Positions 28,926 through 37,285 of a stretch of 64,000 nucleotides of DNA are shown here, in pieces. This DNA comes from Massilia sp. METH4 (GTDB lineage: Bacteria > Pseudomonadota > Gammaproteobacteria > Burkholderiales > Burkholderiaceae_D). Each line of letters starts with the position of its first letter. The stretch's first letter is position 1. The position numbers and the translations under genes are program-made. A model generated the notes under the pieces. It was not told the origin of the DNA. It ran no database searches and worked only from the letters and a program-made list of their open reading frames with translations. The DNA is taken from the NCBI RefSeq assembly GCF_037094685.1, contig NZ_CP146614.1, positions 3,286,001 to 3,350,000 on the forward strand, in the 5' to 3' direction.

Positions 28926-30230
28926 TTACTGGGCAGCCTGTGCCTGTGCGGTGCCGCCGGCCGGGCGGTTTACCCACATGATCCAGTAGCGCGCCAGGTC
29001 GGCACGGCCGTCGGCGCCGGTGACGGACTGCAGCGTCTTGATGGCGTCGTCCTTGCGGCCGGCCAGCGCATACGAGTAGCCCAGGCGCAGCTTGGCGTCT
29101 TCCGCGTTCTGCAGGCCGCCCTTGGCGATGCCTTCCTGGATCAGGGCGATGCCCTTGTCGTACTGGCCCAGCGTGACGTACGCATAGCCCAGGTTGACGA
29201 GGCCGGTGCCGTTCTTCGACTTGCGGGCCGAGGCTTCGCCGGTGCCGATGTTCTTCGTGTCGTCGGCGGCCTGCTTGTCGGCCTGCGCGCGCAGCTTCTT
29301 GTGTTCGCCGGCCTTGTTGCCGGTGCCCAGCACGCCGTTGGCGAAGCCGGCGTCCAGCGCCTGTTTCGCTTCGATCGGCTGGCCGGCCAGCAGGGCCAGT
29401 TCGGCCAGTGCCGTGTACTCTTCCGCCGACATCTTCGACACGGCCACCTTTTCCAGGCGCAGCACGTCCAGCGCGAAGCGGTTCGAGTAGCTTGCCTTGC
29501 CCTGGGTGCGGCTCAGCAGGTCGAGCCAGTAGTCGTCGTTCGGGTAGTAGCGCACCAGGTTTTCCAGGGCTACCAGGTAGGTCGCCTGGTCCTTCGTCTT
29601 GGCGCCGGAGTTGGCCAGCAGTTGCAGCTCTTCCAGCTTCGGGGTGGTGCCGGCCTTCTGGTGCGCGTCCAGGTCCTTCAGTAGCTCGGTCTTCGCGGTG
29701 GCGAAGTCGTTGTTGAAGTAGTGGGCCTTGATGATGTACGGACGGACCTTGGTATCGCCGGTTTCGGTCTGGTAGCGGTTGAACCAGGTGATGGCCTTCG
29801 GGTAATCCTTGTTGTTGTAGTACTGGGTGGCCAGCGCCTGCACGAAGTCGCGCTGCTCGGTCGGCTGGAGCTTGCCGGAATTGATCACGGCTTCCAGTGC
29901 CGTCGTCAGCGTGGCGCTGTCATTCGTGGCCGAGGCCAGCGAGATGCGCATGCGGTTCAGCACGAAATCTTCGTACACGGTCTTGTTCGGCAGCGCGTCG
30001 GCCTGGGCCAGGCGGTTTTTCACTTCGTCGTAATTCTTGGCATCCATCAGCGGCTTGATCTGCGCCGGATCGACCAGCTTGAACAGCTCGGGACGCACGG
30101 TGTCCTTCGGTGCTTCGGCCTGGGCTGCGGGCTTGTCTTGGGCGAAAGCCGCGGCGGGCAGGGCGAAAGCGGCGTTCAGGCCGATGGCAGCCAGCAGGAG
30201 GCTGATGCGGGCGAGACGGAACTGGGGCAT
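28926..30230 (-). CDS. Exported tetratricopeptide-repeat protein
   Basis: The 434-aa protein has a signal peptide (MPQFRLARISLLLAAIGLNA, cleavage near AFAQDK) and TPR/Sel1-like helical repeats, clearest as YYNNKDYPKAITWFNRY and NLGYAYVTLGQYDKGIALIQEGIAKG near the C-terminus. It is probably a periplasmic scaffold; no partner is evident. The start ATG at 30230 is preferred because AAGGA stands 9 nt upstream. An ATG six codons earlier lacks such a site. It lies between the IS element and the nag operon but has its own terminator, so it may be unrelated to either. Confidence 0.88.
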   Translation of the reverse strand: MPQFRLARISLLLAAIGLNAAFALPAAAFAQDKPAAQAEAPKDTVRPELFKLVDPAQIKPLMDAKNYDEVKNRLAQADALPNKTVYEDFVLNRMRISLASATNDSATLTTALEAVINSGKLQPTEQRDFVQALATQYYNNKDYPKAITWFNRYQTETGDTKVRPYIIKAHYFNNDFATAKTELLKDLDAHQKAGTTPKLEELQLLANSGAKTKDQATYLVALENLVRYYPNDDYWLDLLSRTQGKASYSNRFALDVLRLEKVAVSKMSAEEYTALAELALLAGQPIEAKQALDAGFANGVLGTGNKAGEHKKLRAQADKQAADDTKNIGTGEASARKSKNGTGLVNLGYAYVTLGQYDKGIALIQEGIAKGGLQNAEDAKLRLGYSYALAGRKDDAIKTLQSVTGADGRADLARYWIMWVNRPAGGTAQAQAAQ

Positions 30231-30374
30231 GATGAAAAAATCCTTCAATCAAGGGACAAACACTTATTGTCCCATAAATTTCAATAAGGTTAGGGTTTCA
30301 ATTTACGCAATGGTGACGTCGCGTAAAGATACTACGGAAGGGCATGGCGCGCCATTGGTACCGCAATCAAATCC

Positions 30375-31682
30375 TCATCGGGCAGCCAGCTCCGGTTGCT
30401 CGCCAGCCGCCGGTTCGGCGTCCTCCGCCACCCGGGATTCCATTGGAATGAACTGCGACAGCACGGCCACGGGGATCGCCGCCACCAGTACCCACACGAA
30501 GAAGCGCTGGTAGCCCAGCGCCGCCTGGATATCGCCGCTGATCCATTTGAACAGCACGAAGCCCAACTGCATGATGCCGGTCGAGAAGGCGTAGTGGGCC
30601 GTCGTGTACTTGCCGGGGGCGACCACCTGCATCATGTAGAGGATGATCCCCACGAAGCCGAAGCCGTAGCCGAACATTTCGGCGGACAGCGCGGCGCCGA
30701 CGATCACCAGGTCGTGCGGATGCCAGGTGGACAGGTACCAGAACACGAGATTGGGCAGGTTCACGGCCAGGATCAGCGGCAGGATCGCGCGGCGCAGCCC
30801 CAGCCACGATGTGAAATAGCCGCCGGCGATCGAGCCGACGATGAAGGCCACCGTGCCCGAGGTGCCATACACGATCCCCACCTCGGCGGTGGACAGGCCC
30901 AGGCCGCCCTTCTCGACGGCATCGCGCAGGAACAGCGGGCCGATCGTCTGCACCTGCGCTTCGCCGGCGCGGAACAGGATGATGAACAGGATCGATACCC
31001 AGATGCCCGGCTTGTTCAGGTAGTCGACGATCACCTCGCGCAGCGTGCGGGCGACGCCGGCCGCCGTGTGGTCGCTGCCCCGCGGATTGGGCGCGGCGGG
31101 CAGTGCCGCCGCGTGGTAGAGGCCCAGCCCGATCATCGTGCCGGCCAGGATGAGGAAGATGATCGTCCAGGCATTCGTCACGCCCTGCGTCTTCTCCAGC
31201 TGGCCGGCCAGGATCACGAGGCCGCCCAGCGAGATGAAACGGCCGGCATTGAAGAAGGTGCCGGTCCAGCCGGCATACTGCGCCTGCTGCTTCTTCGTGA
31301 GGCTGGCAATGTACAGGCCGTCGCAGGCGATATCGTGCGTGGCCGAGCTGATTGCCACCAGGCCCAGCATCGCCACGCTGGCGGCCAGCCACATCGGCAG
31401 GTGCAGGGCCAGCGCCACCAGGCCCAGGCAGGCCCCACCCAGCAGCTGGAAGGTGACGACCACCGCCTTCTTGCTGGGCGCCAGTTCCAGGAAGGGGCTC
31501 CACAGCGGCTTGAAGATCCACGCCGTGCCGATATAGGCCGTCCAGTGCGCGATATCCTCGTTGGCCACGCCCAGGCTCTTGAACATCAGGCCGGCGATCA
31601 GCGCGACCGCGAAGTAGGGCAGGCCCTGGGCGAAATACAGCGTGGGCACCCAGAACTGCGGCCGGCGTGCGCTGGTCTCCAT
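30375..31682 (-). CDS. AmpG-like MFS transporter, probable GlcNAc/chitobiose or muropeptide permease
   Basis: The 435-aa protein has about 12 membrane segments and the AmpG-like start PTLYFAQGLPYFAVALIAGLM, with WIFKPLWSPFLELAP in the first loop and ATHDIACDGLYIASL in the third to fourth helix region. AmpG-type carriers import sugar-containing muropeptides or GlcNAc. Here the gene ends the nagK-gntR-nagA-nagB-nagZ operon, so a GlcNAc-containing solute is likely. The start ATG 31682 has GGGAGAGACG directly upstream. It starts 19 nt after the nagZ stop. Confidence 0.9.
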   Translation of the reverse strand: METSARRPQFWVPTLYFAQGLPYFAVALIAGLMFKSLGVANEDIAHWTAYIGTAWIFKPLWSPFLELAPSKKAVVVTFQLLGGACLGLVALALHLPMWLAASVAMLGLVAISSATHDIACDGLYIASLTKKQQAQYAGWTGTFFNAGRFISLGGLVILAGQLEKTQGVTNAWTIIFLILAGTMIGLGLYHAAALPAAPNPRGSDHTAAGVARTLREVIVDYLNKPGIWVSILFIILFRAGEAQVQTIGPLFLRDAVEKGGLGLSTAEVGIVYGTSGTVAFIVGSIAGGYFTSWLGLRRAILPLILAVNLPNLVFWYLSTWHPHDLVIVGAALSAEMFGYGFGFVGIILYMMQVVAPGKYTTAHYAFSTGIMQLGFVLFKWISGDIQAALGYQRFFVWVLVAAIPVAVLSQFIPMESRVAEDAEPAAGEQPELAAR

Positions 31683-31701
31683 CGTCTCTCCCGGTTGGCG
31701 G

Positions 31702-33195
31702 TTATGCAAAACCAGGCACCGGGCAGGTACCTTGCGCTTCCAGTTCGCCTGCCAGCCACGCGTTGACGGCATCGAGGGCCGGCGCGGCGAAGCCGTAGGT
31801 CATCAGTGCCGGCGCGGCGATGTCGAGCGCCTGGTAGGGGTTCCATAGCGCCACGTGCAAGTCCGGCCGCCAGGTGGCGCGCGCATGCGGCCCGTAGCGC
31901 AACCGCGAGGTCGATGCCAGGATCGTGTAGCGGCCATCGGCAGGCAGCGCCGACCAGTCGAAGCGCTCGGCATCGGCGAACGTGACGAGCTCCACATCGA
32001 ACAGGCGGCGCAGCGACTCGGCCACCCTGGCCGCCGGTACGCCCGCTTCCGACACGCCATCGCTGACGACATCGGCACGCGCCACGAGGCGCACCTTGCT
32101 GCCCGGGGCCGGCCGTTGCGGATTGCCGCGGCTCGTCAGCGCGCGGCGCCAGCCTTCGGCCATCACCGCCCGGTCGGCCTCCTCCTCCGCGTAGCCGCGT
32201 GGCGCGACCGGGTACTTGTTCGCCAGTGCCGACAGGCGCGCGAGCCGCGCGTCGACCTGCTGCCGGGCGATGGTGCCGTCGGCGATGGCATGTGCGATGG
32301 CGTCCAGCGTCTCGTCCTGCGTTTGCGGCGTCCCCAGCGCCATCACCATGTCGGCGCCGGCGGCCAGCGCGCGCACGGCCGCGTTGCCCGCGCCGTAGCG
32401 GCCGGCGATCGCGTGCATGTCCATGCCATCGGTGATGATCACGCCGTCGTAGCGCCATTCGCGCCGCAGGATGCCGTCCAGGATCGCCGGCGACATGGTG
32501 GCCGGGTTGTCGGCGTCGATGGCGGGGTAGACGATGTGCGCCGTCATCACGGCCGGCGCCGCCGGCGCGGCGATGCGGAACGGGGCCAGCTCGAATGCTT
32601 CCAGCTCGCTGCGCGGCTTGTCGACGGTGGGCAGGTCGCGGTGCGAATCCACGCTGGTGTCGCCATGGCCGGGGAAGTGCTTCACGCAGCAGGCAATGCC
32701 TTCCGCCTCGCTGCCGGCCATCCACGCCATCGCCAGCTCGGCCGCCCGGCGCGGTTCGGCGCCGAACGAGCGCTCGGCGATCACCGGGTTGTGCGGGTTG
32801 TTGTTCAAGTCCAGCACGGGCGCGAAATTCCAGTTGAAGCCCAGCGCCTTCACGGCGCGGGCCACGGCGGCGCCGGTGCGGCGCGCGAGCTCGGTATCGT
32901 CGGCGGCGCCCAGGCCCATCGCGGCCGGCGGTGCCGGCACCCAGGTCGAGCGCACCACGGCGCCGCCTTCCTGGTCGATGGCGATCAGCGCCTCGGGGCC
33001 CAGCACGGCGCGCAGGTCGGCCGTCAGCTTCGACAGCTGCGCCTGGTCGCTCATGTTCCCGCGGAACAGGCACACGGCGCGAATGCCGTTCGTGCGCAGA
33101 AAGTGGGCCGTGGCGGCATCGAGCTCGGTGCCGGGAAAGCGGATCATGATGAGTTGGCCGGCGAGCTTGCGCAGCTCCTGATGTCGTTCGTTCAT
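31702..33195 (-). CDS. nagZ: Beta-N-acetylhexosaminidase, glycoside hydrolase family 3
   Basis: This GH3 enzyme removes terminal beta-linked GlcNAc from chito-oligosaccharides or muropeptides. The 497-aa product has ALIAIDQEGGAVVR near residue 65 and the NagZ-type loop KHFPGHGDTSVDSHRDLP with the catalytic His/Asp dyad. The nucleophile Asp is in GVIITDGMDM. At 497 aa it is longer than the one-domain E. coli NagZ (341 aa), with an extra C-terminal domain. No signal peptide is seen, so it is probably cytoplasmic. The ATG follows GGAGCTGTGA. In the operon it would feed GlcNAc to NagK. Confidence 0.95.
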   Translation of the reverse strand: MNERHQELRKLAGQLIMIRFPGTELDAATAHFLRTNGIRAVCLFRGNMSDQAQLSKLTADLRAVLGPEALIAIDQEGGAVVRSTWVPAPPAAMGLGAADDTELARRTGAAVARAVKALGFNWNFAPVLDLNNNPHNPVIAERSFGAEPRRAAELAMAWMAGSEAEGIACCVKHFPGHGDTSVDSHRDLPTVDKPRSELEAFELAPFRIAAPAAPAVMTAHIVYPAIDADNPATMSPAILDGILRREWRYDGVIITDGMDMHAIAGRYGAGNAAVRALAAGADMVMALGTPQTQDETLDAIAHAIADGTIARQQVDARLARLSALANKYPVAPRGYAEEEADRAVMAEGWRRALTSRGNPQRPAPGSKVRLVARADVVSDGVSEAGVPAARVAESLRRLFDVELVTFADAERFDWSALPADGRYTILASTSRLRYGPHARATWRPDLHVALWNPYQALDIAAPALMTYGFAAPALDAVNAWLAGELEAQGTCPVPGFA

Positions 33196-33271
33196 TCACA
33201 GCTCCATGTGATGGCATGCCCGGCGCCGGACAGGCGAGGGTTGGGCGCCGCGCGCCGGCGCGGCAGTTCTT

Positions 33272-34294
33272 TCAATTGGTCCTGGTGACCTTGGAGAGGT
33301 GCCGCGGCCTGTCGGGATCGAGGCCGCGCGCGGCCGACAGTTTCGCGGCCATCACGTAGAACGCCTGGATCGCCACGATCGGGTCGAGGTCCGGCGTGGC
33401 GGCCACCGGCAGCGTGAGATCGCGCTGCGCCACGTCCCCGGGCGCGGCCAGCAGCACGCGGGCGCCGCGGCCGCGCATCTCGTCGGCCAGCGCCAGCAGG
33501 CCGGCCTGCGTGGGGCCGCGCGTGGCGAAGATCAGCAGCGGATAACCCTCGTCGATCAGCGCCATCGGGCCGTGCTTGATCTCGGCGCCGGAAAACGCCT
33601 CGGCCTGCAAGGCCGACGTTTCCTTGAACTTCAGCGAAGCTTCCAGCGCCACGGGGAAGCCGATGCCGCGCCCCACCACCATGATGTTGCGGGCCGGCGC
33701 CAGCACGTCCACCGCCTGCTGCCAGTTTGCCTGCGTGGCCGCCGCGAGTGCCTCGGGCAGGGCGGCCAGGCCATCCTTCAGTTCTCCGTCGTCCTGCCAG
33801 CTGGCGACCAGGCGCGCGCCCGCCACGAGCGAGGTGATGAAGCTCTTGGTCGCGGCCACGCTCTGCTCCTTGCCGGCGCGCAGAGGCATGGCCCATTCGG
33901 CGGCCTGCGCCAGCGGCGAATCGATGTCGTTGACCAGCGCCACCGTCGTGGCGCCGCCGGCGCGGAAGTAGCGGATCGGCTCGACCACGTCCGGGCTCTG
34001 GCCCGATTGCGAGACGGCGATCGTCAGCGTGCCTTCCGTGCGCAACGGTGACTTGTGCAGCGTGACGAGGGACATCGGCAGCGACGCCACCACGCGCCCC
34101 AGCCGCGCCATGATCAGGTAGGCGATGTAGTTCGATGCATGGTCCGAGCTGCCGCGCGCCACGGTGAGCGCCGTGGCGAACGGCGTGCCGGCCAGCTTGC
34201 GGCCCAGGTCCGCGTAGCGGTCGGCATCGTGCGCCAGTTGCCCGGCCACGCATTCCGCGGCCGACAGCGCTTCCTTAAGCATCATTGAGGTCAA
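33272..34294 (-). CDS. SIS-domain glucosamine-6-phosphate deaminase, type II (NagB-II)
   Basis: The 340-aa protein has two SIS domains: VARGSSDHASNYIAYLI and SQSGQSPDVVEPIRYFR in the first, VVGRGIGFPVALEASLKFKE and SALQAEAFSGAEIKHGPMAL in the second. This matches the isomerase half of GlmS without the glutaminase domain, the type II NagB deaminase that converts glucosamine-6-phosphate to fructose-6-phosphate and ammonia. TTG 34294 is favoured as start because GAAGGAG lies at the right distance; two ATGs follow at 34285 and 34282. It overlaps nagA by 20 nt, so coupling is likely. Confidence 0.92.
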   Translation of the reverse strand: MTSMMLKEALSAAECVAGQLAHDADRYADLGRKLAGTPFATALTVARGSSDHASNYIAYLIMARLGRVVASLPMSLVTLHKSPLRTEGTLTIAVSQSGQSPDVVEPIRYFRAGGATTVALVNDIDSPLAQAAEWAMPLRAGKEQSVAATKSFITSLVAGARLVASWQDDGELKDGLAALPEALAAATQANWQQAVDVLAPARNIMVVGRGIGFPVALEASLKFKETSALQAEAFSGAEIKHGPMALIDEGYPLLIFATRGPTQAGLLALADEMRGRGARVLLAAPGDVAQRDLTLPVAATPDLDPIVAIQAFYVMAAKLSAARGLDPDRPRHLSKVTRTN

Positions 34295-35402
34295 CGCGTT
34301 CTCCTTCGATGTAGACGGCTTTCAGTTTCAGGTCGCGGTCGAGTACCACGATGTCCGCCCAGGCCCCGGTGCGCAGGCGGCCGCGCTCTTCCAGCCCCAG
34401 GTAGTCGGCCGCGTGGGTCGATACGCGGGCGGAGGCGTCGGCCAGGTCGAGGCCCAGGCCCACCAGGTTGCGCAGCGCCTGGTCCAGCGTCAGCGTGCTG
34501 CCGGCCAGCGTGCCGTCCGGCAGCCGCACGCCGCCCATGCACTTGTGCACGGTGTGCCGTCCCAGCATGTACTCGCCATCGGGCATGCCGGTGGCCGAGG
34601 TGGAATCGGTCACGCAGTACAGCCGCGGGATCGCGCGCAACGCCGTCTTGATGGCGCCCGGATGCACGTGCAGCAGGTCGGGAATCAGCTCGGCGAACTG
34701 CGCATGCGCCAGCGCCGCGCCGACCATGCCCGGCTCCCGGTGGTGCAGGGGGCTCATCGCGTTGAAGAGGTGCGTGAAGCCGGCCGCGCCGTGTTCCAGC
34801 GCGGCCACGCCATCCTCGTAGGAACCCAGCGTGTGACCGATCTGCACGCGCATGCCTTCGTCGGCCAGCTCGCGCACCAGTTCCAGGTGGCCGGCGATTT
34901 CCGGTGCCACCGTGATCACGCGCAGCGGTGCCATGGTTTCCAGGCGCTGCACTTCGGCCAGCGTGGCGGCGCGCGCGAAATTCGGTTGCGCACCCAGCTT
35001 GCCGGAATTGATGTACGGGCCTTCCAGGTGGGCGCCAAGCACGCGCGCCTCACCCTTGCCGCGCTGCTTCACCGCCTTGCCGATCGCCGCCAGGGCCAGG
35101 TCGATGTCTTCCGGCGGCGCCGTCATCGTGGTCGCCAGGATGCTGGTGGTGCCATGGCGCGCGTGGATCGCGGCGATCGCATGGACGGCGTCGCCGCCTT
35201 CCATCACGTCGCGCCCCGCGCCGCCGTGTACGTGCAGGTCGACGAAGCCGGGCAGGATGTAGTCGTCGCCGTTGGCTTGCGGGTCGGCGGCATCGCCGCT
35301 GATGCCCGTCACGCGTTCATCGAAGGTGAGGGTGCCGGCGAGCCAGCCGCCGGGTGTGAGGATATTGCCTTGCAGGGTATTCAATTTGTTTGCATCGTTC
35401 AT
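34275..35402 (-). CDS. nagA: N-acetylglucosamine-6-phosphate deacetylase
   Basis: NagA removes the acetyl group from GlcNAc-6-phosphate. The 375-aa amidohydrolase has the metal motif FVDLHVHGGAG, the HLEGPYIN motif, QIGHTLGSYEDG and HLFNAMSPLHHREPG, and CVTDSTSATGMPDG with the catalytic Asp. Length fits the family. The start ATG 35402 overlaps the stop of the GntR gene by 4 bp (ATGA), and the end overlaps nagB, so the three genes are tightly coupled. Confidence 0.96.
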   Translation of the reverse strand: MNDANKLNTLQGNILTPGGWLAGTLTFDERVTGISGDAADPQANGDDYILPGFVDLHVHGGAGRDVMEGGDAVHAIAAIHARHGTTSILATTMTAPPEDIDLALAAIGKAVKQRGKGEARVLGAHLEGPYINSGKLGAQPNFARAATLAEVQRLETMAPLRVITVAPEIAGHLELVRELADEGMRVQIGHTLGSYEDGVAALEHGAAGFTHLFNAMSPLHHREPGMVGAALAHAQFAELIPDLLHVHPGAIKTALRAIPRLYCVTDSTSATGMPDGEYMLGRHTVHKCMGGVRLPDGTLAGSTLTLDQALRNLVGLGLDLADASARVSTHAADYLGLEERGRLRTGAWADIVVLDRDLKLKAVYIEGERVDLNDA

Positions 35403-36133
35403 CGACGCGACTCCGCCACGAATTCGTAATAGTCACTGCGGCACCACGAGTGGGTCAGTTCCACCGCGGCGCCGCTTTCCAGGTAGCTCACGCGCGTGAT
35501 GTGCAGCATGGCCGTGCCGGGCGCGATATTGGCCAGCCGCGCCTGTTCGGCATCGGCATTGATCGCGCGGATATGCTGCAGTGCCCGCATCGGCACCGTG
35601 CCATGCGCTTCGAGATAACCGTACAGCGAGTCGGTGACGCGCTGCGGATCGGGAATGTAGGCGGCGGGAATGGTCGAGGTCTCGATCGCCATCACGACGT
35701 CGTCCGCCGTGCGCAGGCGTTTCAGGCGCGCAACCGGCACGTTCGGCGACAGGCCCAGCGACAGCAGTTCGAGCGGCGCGGCGATGCCGATCTCGCGCTG
35801 CAGCCAGCGCGAGCCCGCGGTGAAACCGCGCTGGCGCAGCTCTTCCGAGAAGCTCGTCAGGCGCGACAGCGGCTGTTCCAGCTTGGGCGTGATGTAGGTG
35901 CCCGACCCGCGCCGCCGCGTGAGCATGCCGCGGTCGCACAGCAGGTCGATCGCCTTGCGCGCCGTCACGCGCGAGATCTTCAGCGCATCCGACAGCACGC
36001 GCTCGGAAGGCAGCGCCTCGTTGGCGCGCCAGTCGCCGCCGGCGATGCCGTCGGAGAGCTTGTTCGCCAGCTGCATGTACAGGGGCGTATCGCTCGAAGC
36101 GTCGGGGTGGAAATCGCGCAGGCGGCCGGGCAT
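35399..36133 (-). CDS. GntR/HutC-family regulator (UTRA), NagQ-like, within the nag operon
   Basis: The 244-aa protein has the same build as the regulator at 21594: a winged helix with LPSERVLSDALKISRVTARK and RRGSGTYITPKL, then a UTRA domain (LSRLTSFSEELRQRGF... to the C-terminus). The start ATG 36133 has AAAGGAATAGAC upstream. A longer frame reaching 37078 runs across nagK in another frame and is not used. It lies 2 nt after nagK and overlaps nagA by 4 bp. It probably autoregulates the operon through TGGTAT sites upstream of nagK. Confidence 0.93.
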   Translation of the reverse strand: MPGRLRDFHPDASSDTPLYMQLANKLSDGIAGGDWRANEALPSERVLSDALKISRVTARKAIDLLCDRGMLTRRRGSGTYITPKLEQPLSRLTSFSEELRQRGFTAGSRWLQREIGIAAPLELLSLGLSPNVPVARLKRLRTADDVVMAIETSTIPAAYIPDPQRVTDSLYGYLEAHGTVPMRALQHIRAINADAEQARLANIAPGTAMLHITRVSYLESGAAVELTHSWCRSDYYEFVAESRR

Positions 36134-36135
36134 GT

Positions 36136-37020
36136 CTATTCCTTTCCGAGGTTGTGGCGGATGAGCCGCAGCGCGCCGGCGGCGGAATCGCCGTTCGCCG
36201 GCACGATGCGCGCCAGCAGCTCGCCGGGCAGGAAGGCGCGCATCGGTTCGGCCAGCCCGCCGCACAGCGCGATCGGGAGCTTGCCGGCCGTGTCCAGGGC
36301 GGCCGCGATCAACCCTGCCTGGCGGCCTGCCTCGAGCATGATCTCGCGCGCCGTGTCGTCGCTGCCGGCGTGTTCGAGCACGATGCGGGCAAGCTGCGCA
36401 TAGCGCGTCTGCGTGGCGCTGGCGAGCCACAGCTGGACCGCGTTCCGGCTGGCGTTGCCATCGCCACCGCAGGCGGCGATGACGGCGTCGGCAAACGCGC
36501 TGCCGGCCGCGCGGCCGTCGATCACGTGCTGCACGTGGTTCACGGCGCGCATGCCGATCCAGGCGCCGCCCGCTTCGTCGCCGGTGGGGAAGCCCCAGCC
36601 GCCCACCTCGCGCCGCGACCCGTCCTCGCACAGGGCCTCGCCCACGCTGCCGGTGCCCAGCGCGATGATCGCGCCGGGGCGGCCTTCGTGCGCGCCCAGT
36701 ACCGTGGTGTAGGCATCCGTTTCCAGCGCCACCGCCGCATAGCCGGGATTGGCACCGATGAAGTCGGCCGCCCACTGCTTGTTGTGGACGCCCGCCAGGC
36801 CCAGGCCGATGCCGATGCGCTCGCGCGGTGGCAGCGGAATGGCTGCCGCCTGGAACGCCGCCGCCGCGGCCTGTTCGATGGATTGCCACGCATTCGGGAT
36901 GCCGTGCAGCAGGGCGGAAGGGCCGCTGCTGCCTTCGGCCAGCAGGGTGCCGTCTGGAAGAGCGAGGCGCACGCGGGTGCCGGTGCCGCCGCCGTCGACG
37001 CCGATCAGATAGTCGATCAT
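36136..37020 (-). CDS. nagK: N-acetylglucosamine kinase, BadF/BadG/BcrA/BcrD ATPase family
   Basis: This actin-fold sugar kinase phosphorylates GlcNAc to GlcNAc-6-phosphate. The 294-aa product has the phosphate-1 motif LIGVDGGGTGTRVRL, the adenosine-side ALGTGSVGEAL and GGWGFPTGDEAGGAWIG, and the C-terminal ALCGGLAEP. These are the marks of the BcrAD/BadFG kinases, unlike ROK-type NagK of E. coli. As first gene of the nag operon it feeds NagA. Control sites lie just upstream (37080-37226). Confidence 0.92.
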   Translation of the reverse strand: MIDYLIGVDGGGTGTRVRLALPDGTLLAEGSSGPSALLHGIPNAWQSIEQAAAAAFQAAAIPLPPRERIGIGLGLAGVHNKQWAADFIGANPGYAAVALETDAYTTVLGAHEGRPGAIIALGTGSVGEALCEDGSRREVGGWGFPTGDEAGGAWIGMRAVNHVQHVIDGRAAGSAFADAVIAACGGDGNASRNAVQLWLASATQTRYAQLARIVLEHAGSDDTAREIMLEAGRQAGLIAAALDTAGKLPIALCGGLAEPMRAFLPGELLARIVPANGDSAAGALRLIRHNLGKE

Positions 37021-37079
37021 GGGGAGGTCGTGGTGGAAGAGTCGTGCTGACTATAGGGTCGGCAAACCAGCTTGTCAAC

Positions 37080-37226
37080 AGGTATTTAACTGGTATTATC
37101 GAAAGGGGTATCCCGCAAGCGCGACATCTGGCGATTGATGAGCTAAGTTACTGATCGATATAAGGAAATTCGGAACTTTGAATGGTATGCTCTTTGGTAT
37201 CGAACCTACCGGTCCGGTTAATACCA
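37080..37226 (-). promoter_or_regulatory. nag operon control region with repeated TGGTAT half-sites
   Basis: GGTAT half-sites occur at 37080-37085, 37091-37096, 37106-37111, 37183-37188 and 37195-37200, with AATACCA at 37220-37226. Spacings of 11-15 bp between neighbours suggest cooperative dimer sites for the NagQ-like regulators. The region lies directly upstream of nagK. Confidence 0.6.
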
Positions 37227-37232
37227 GCGGCG

Positions 37233-37258
37233 AAAAAAAGCCCGGCGCGCGGCCGGGC
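37233..37258 (-). terminator. Terminator of the DUF2807 gene
   Basis: GCCCGGC (37240-37246) pairs with GCCGGGC (37252-37258) around GCGCG. On the minus strand the hairpin is followed by seven T (the A run at 37233-37239). Confidence 0.92.
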
Positions 37259-37285
37259 GGGAGGAGGAGGGGAACGGTTGCGGGA

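Noticed and set aside
35399..37078. 559-aa regulator fused to an N-terminal extension
   Set aside because: The extra part is an Arg-rich out-of-frame reading of nagK; the real GntR start is ATG 36133 with a good ribosome-binding site.
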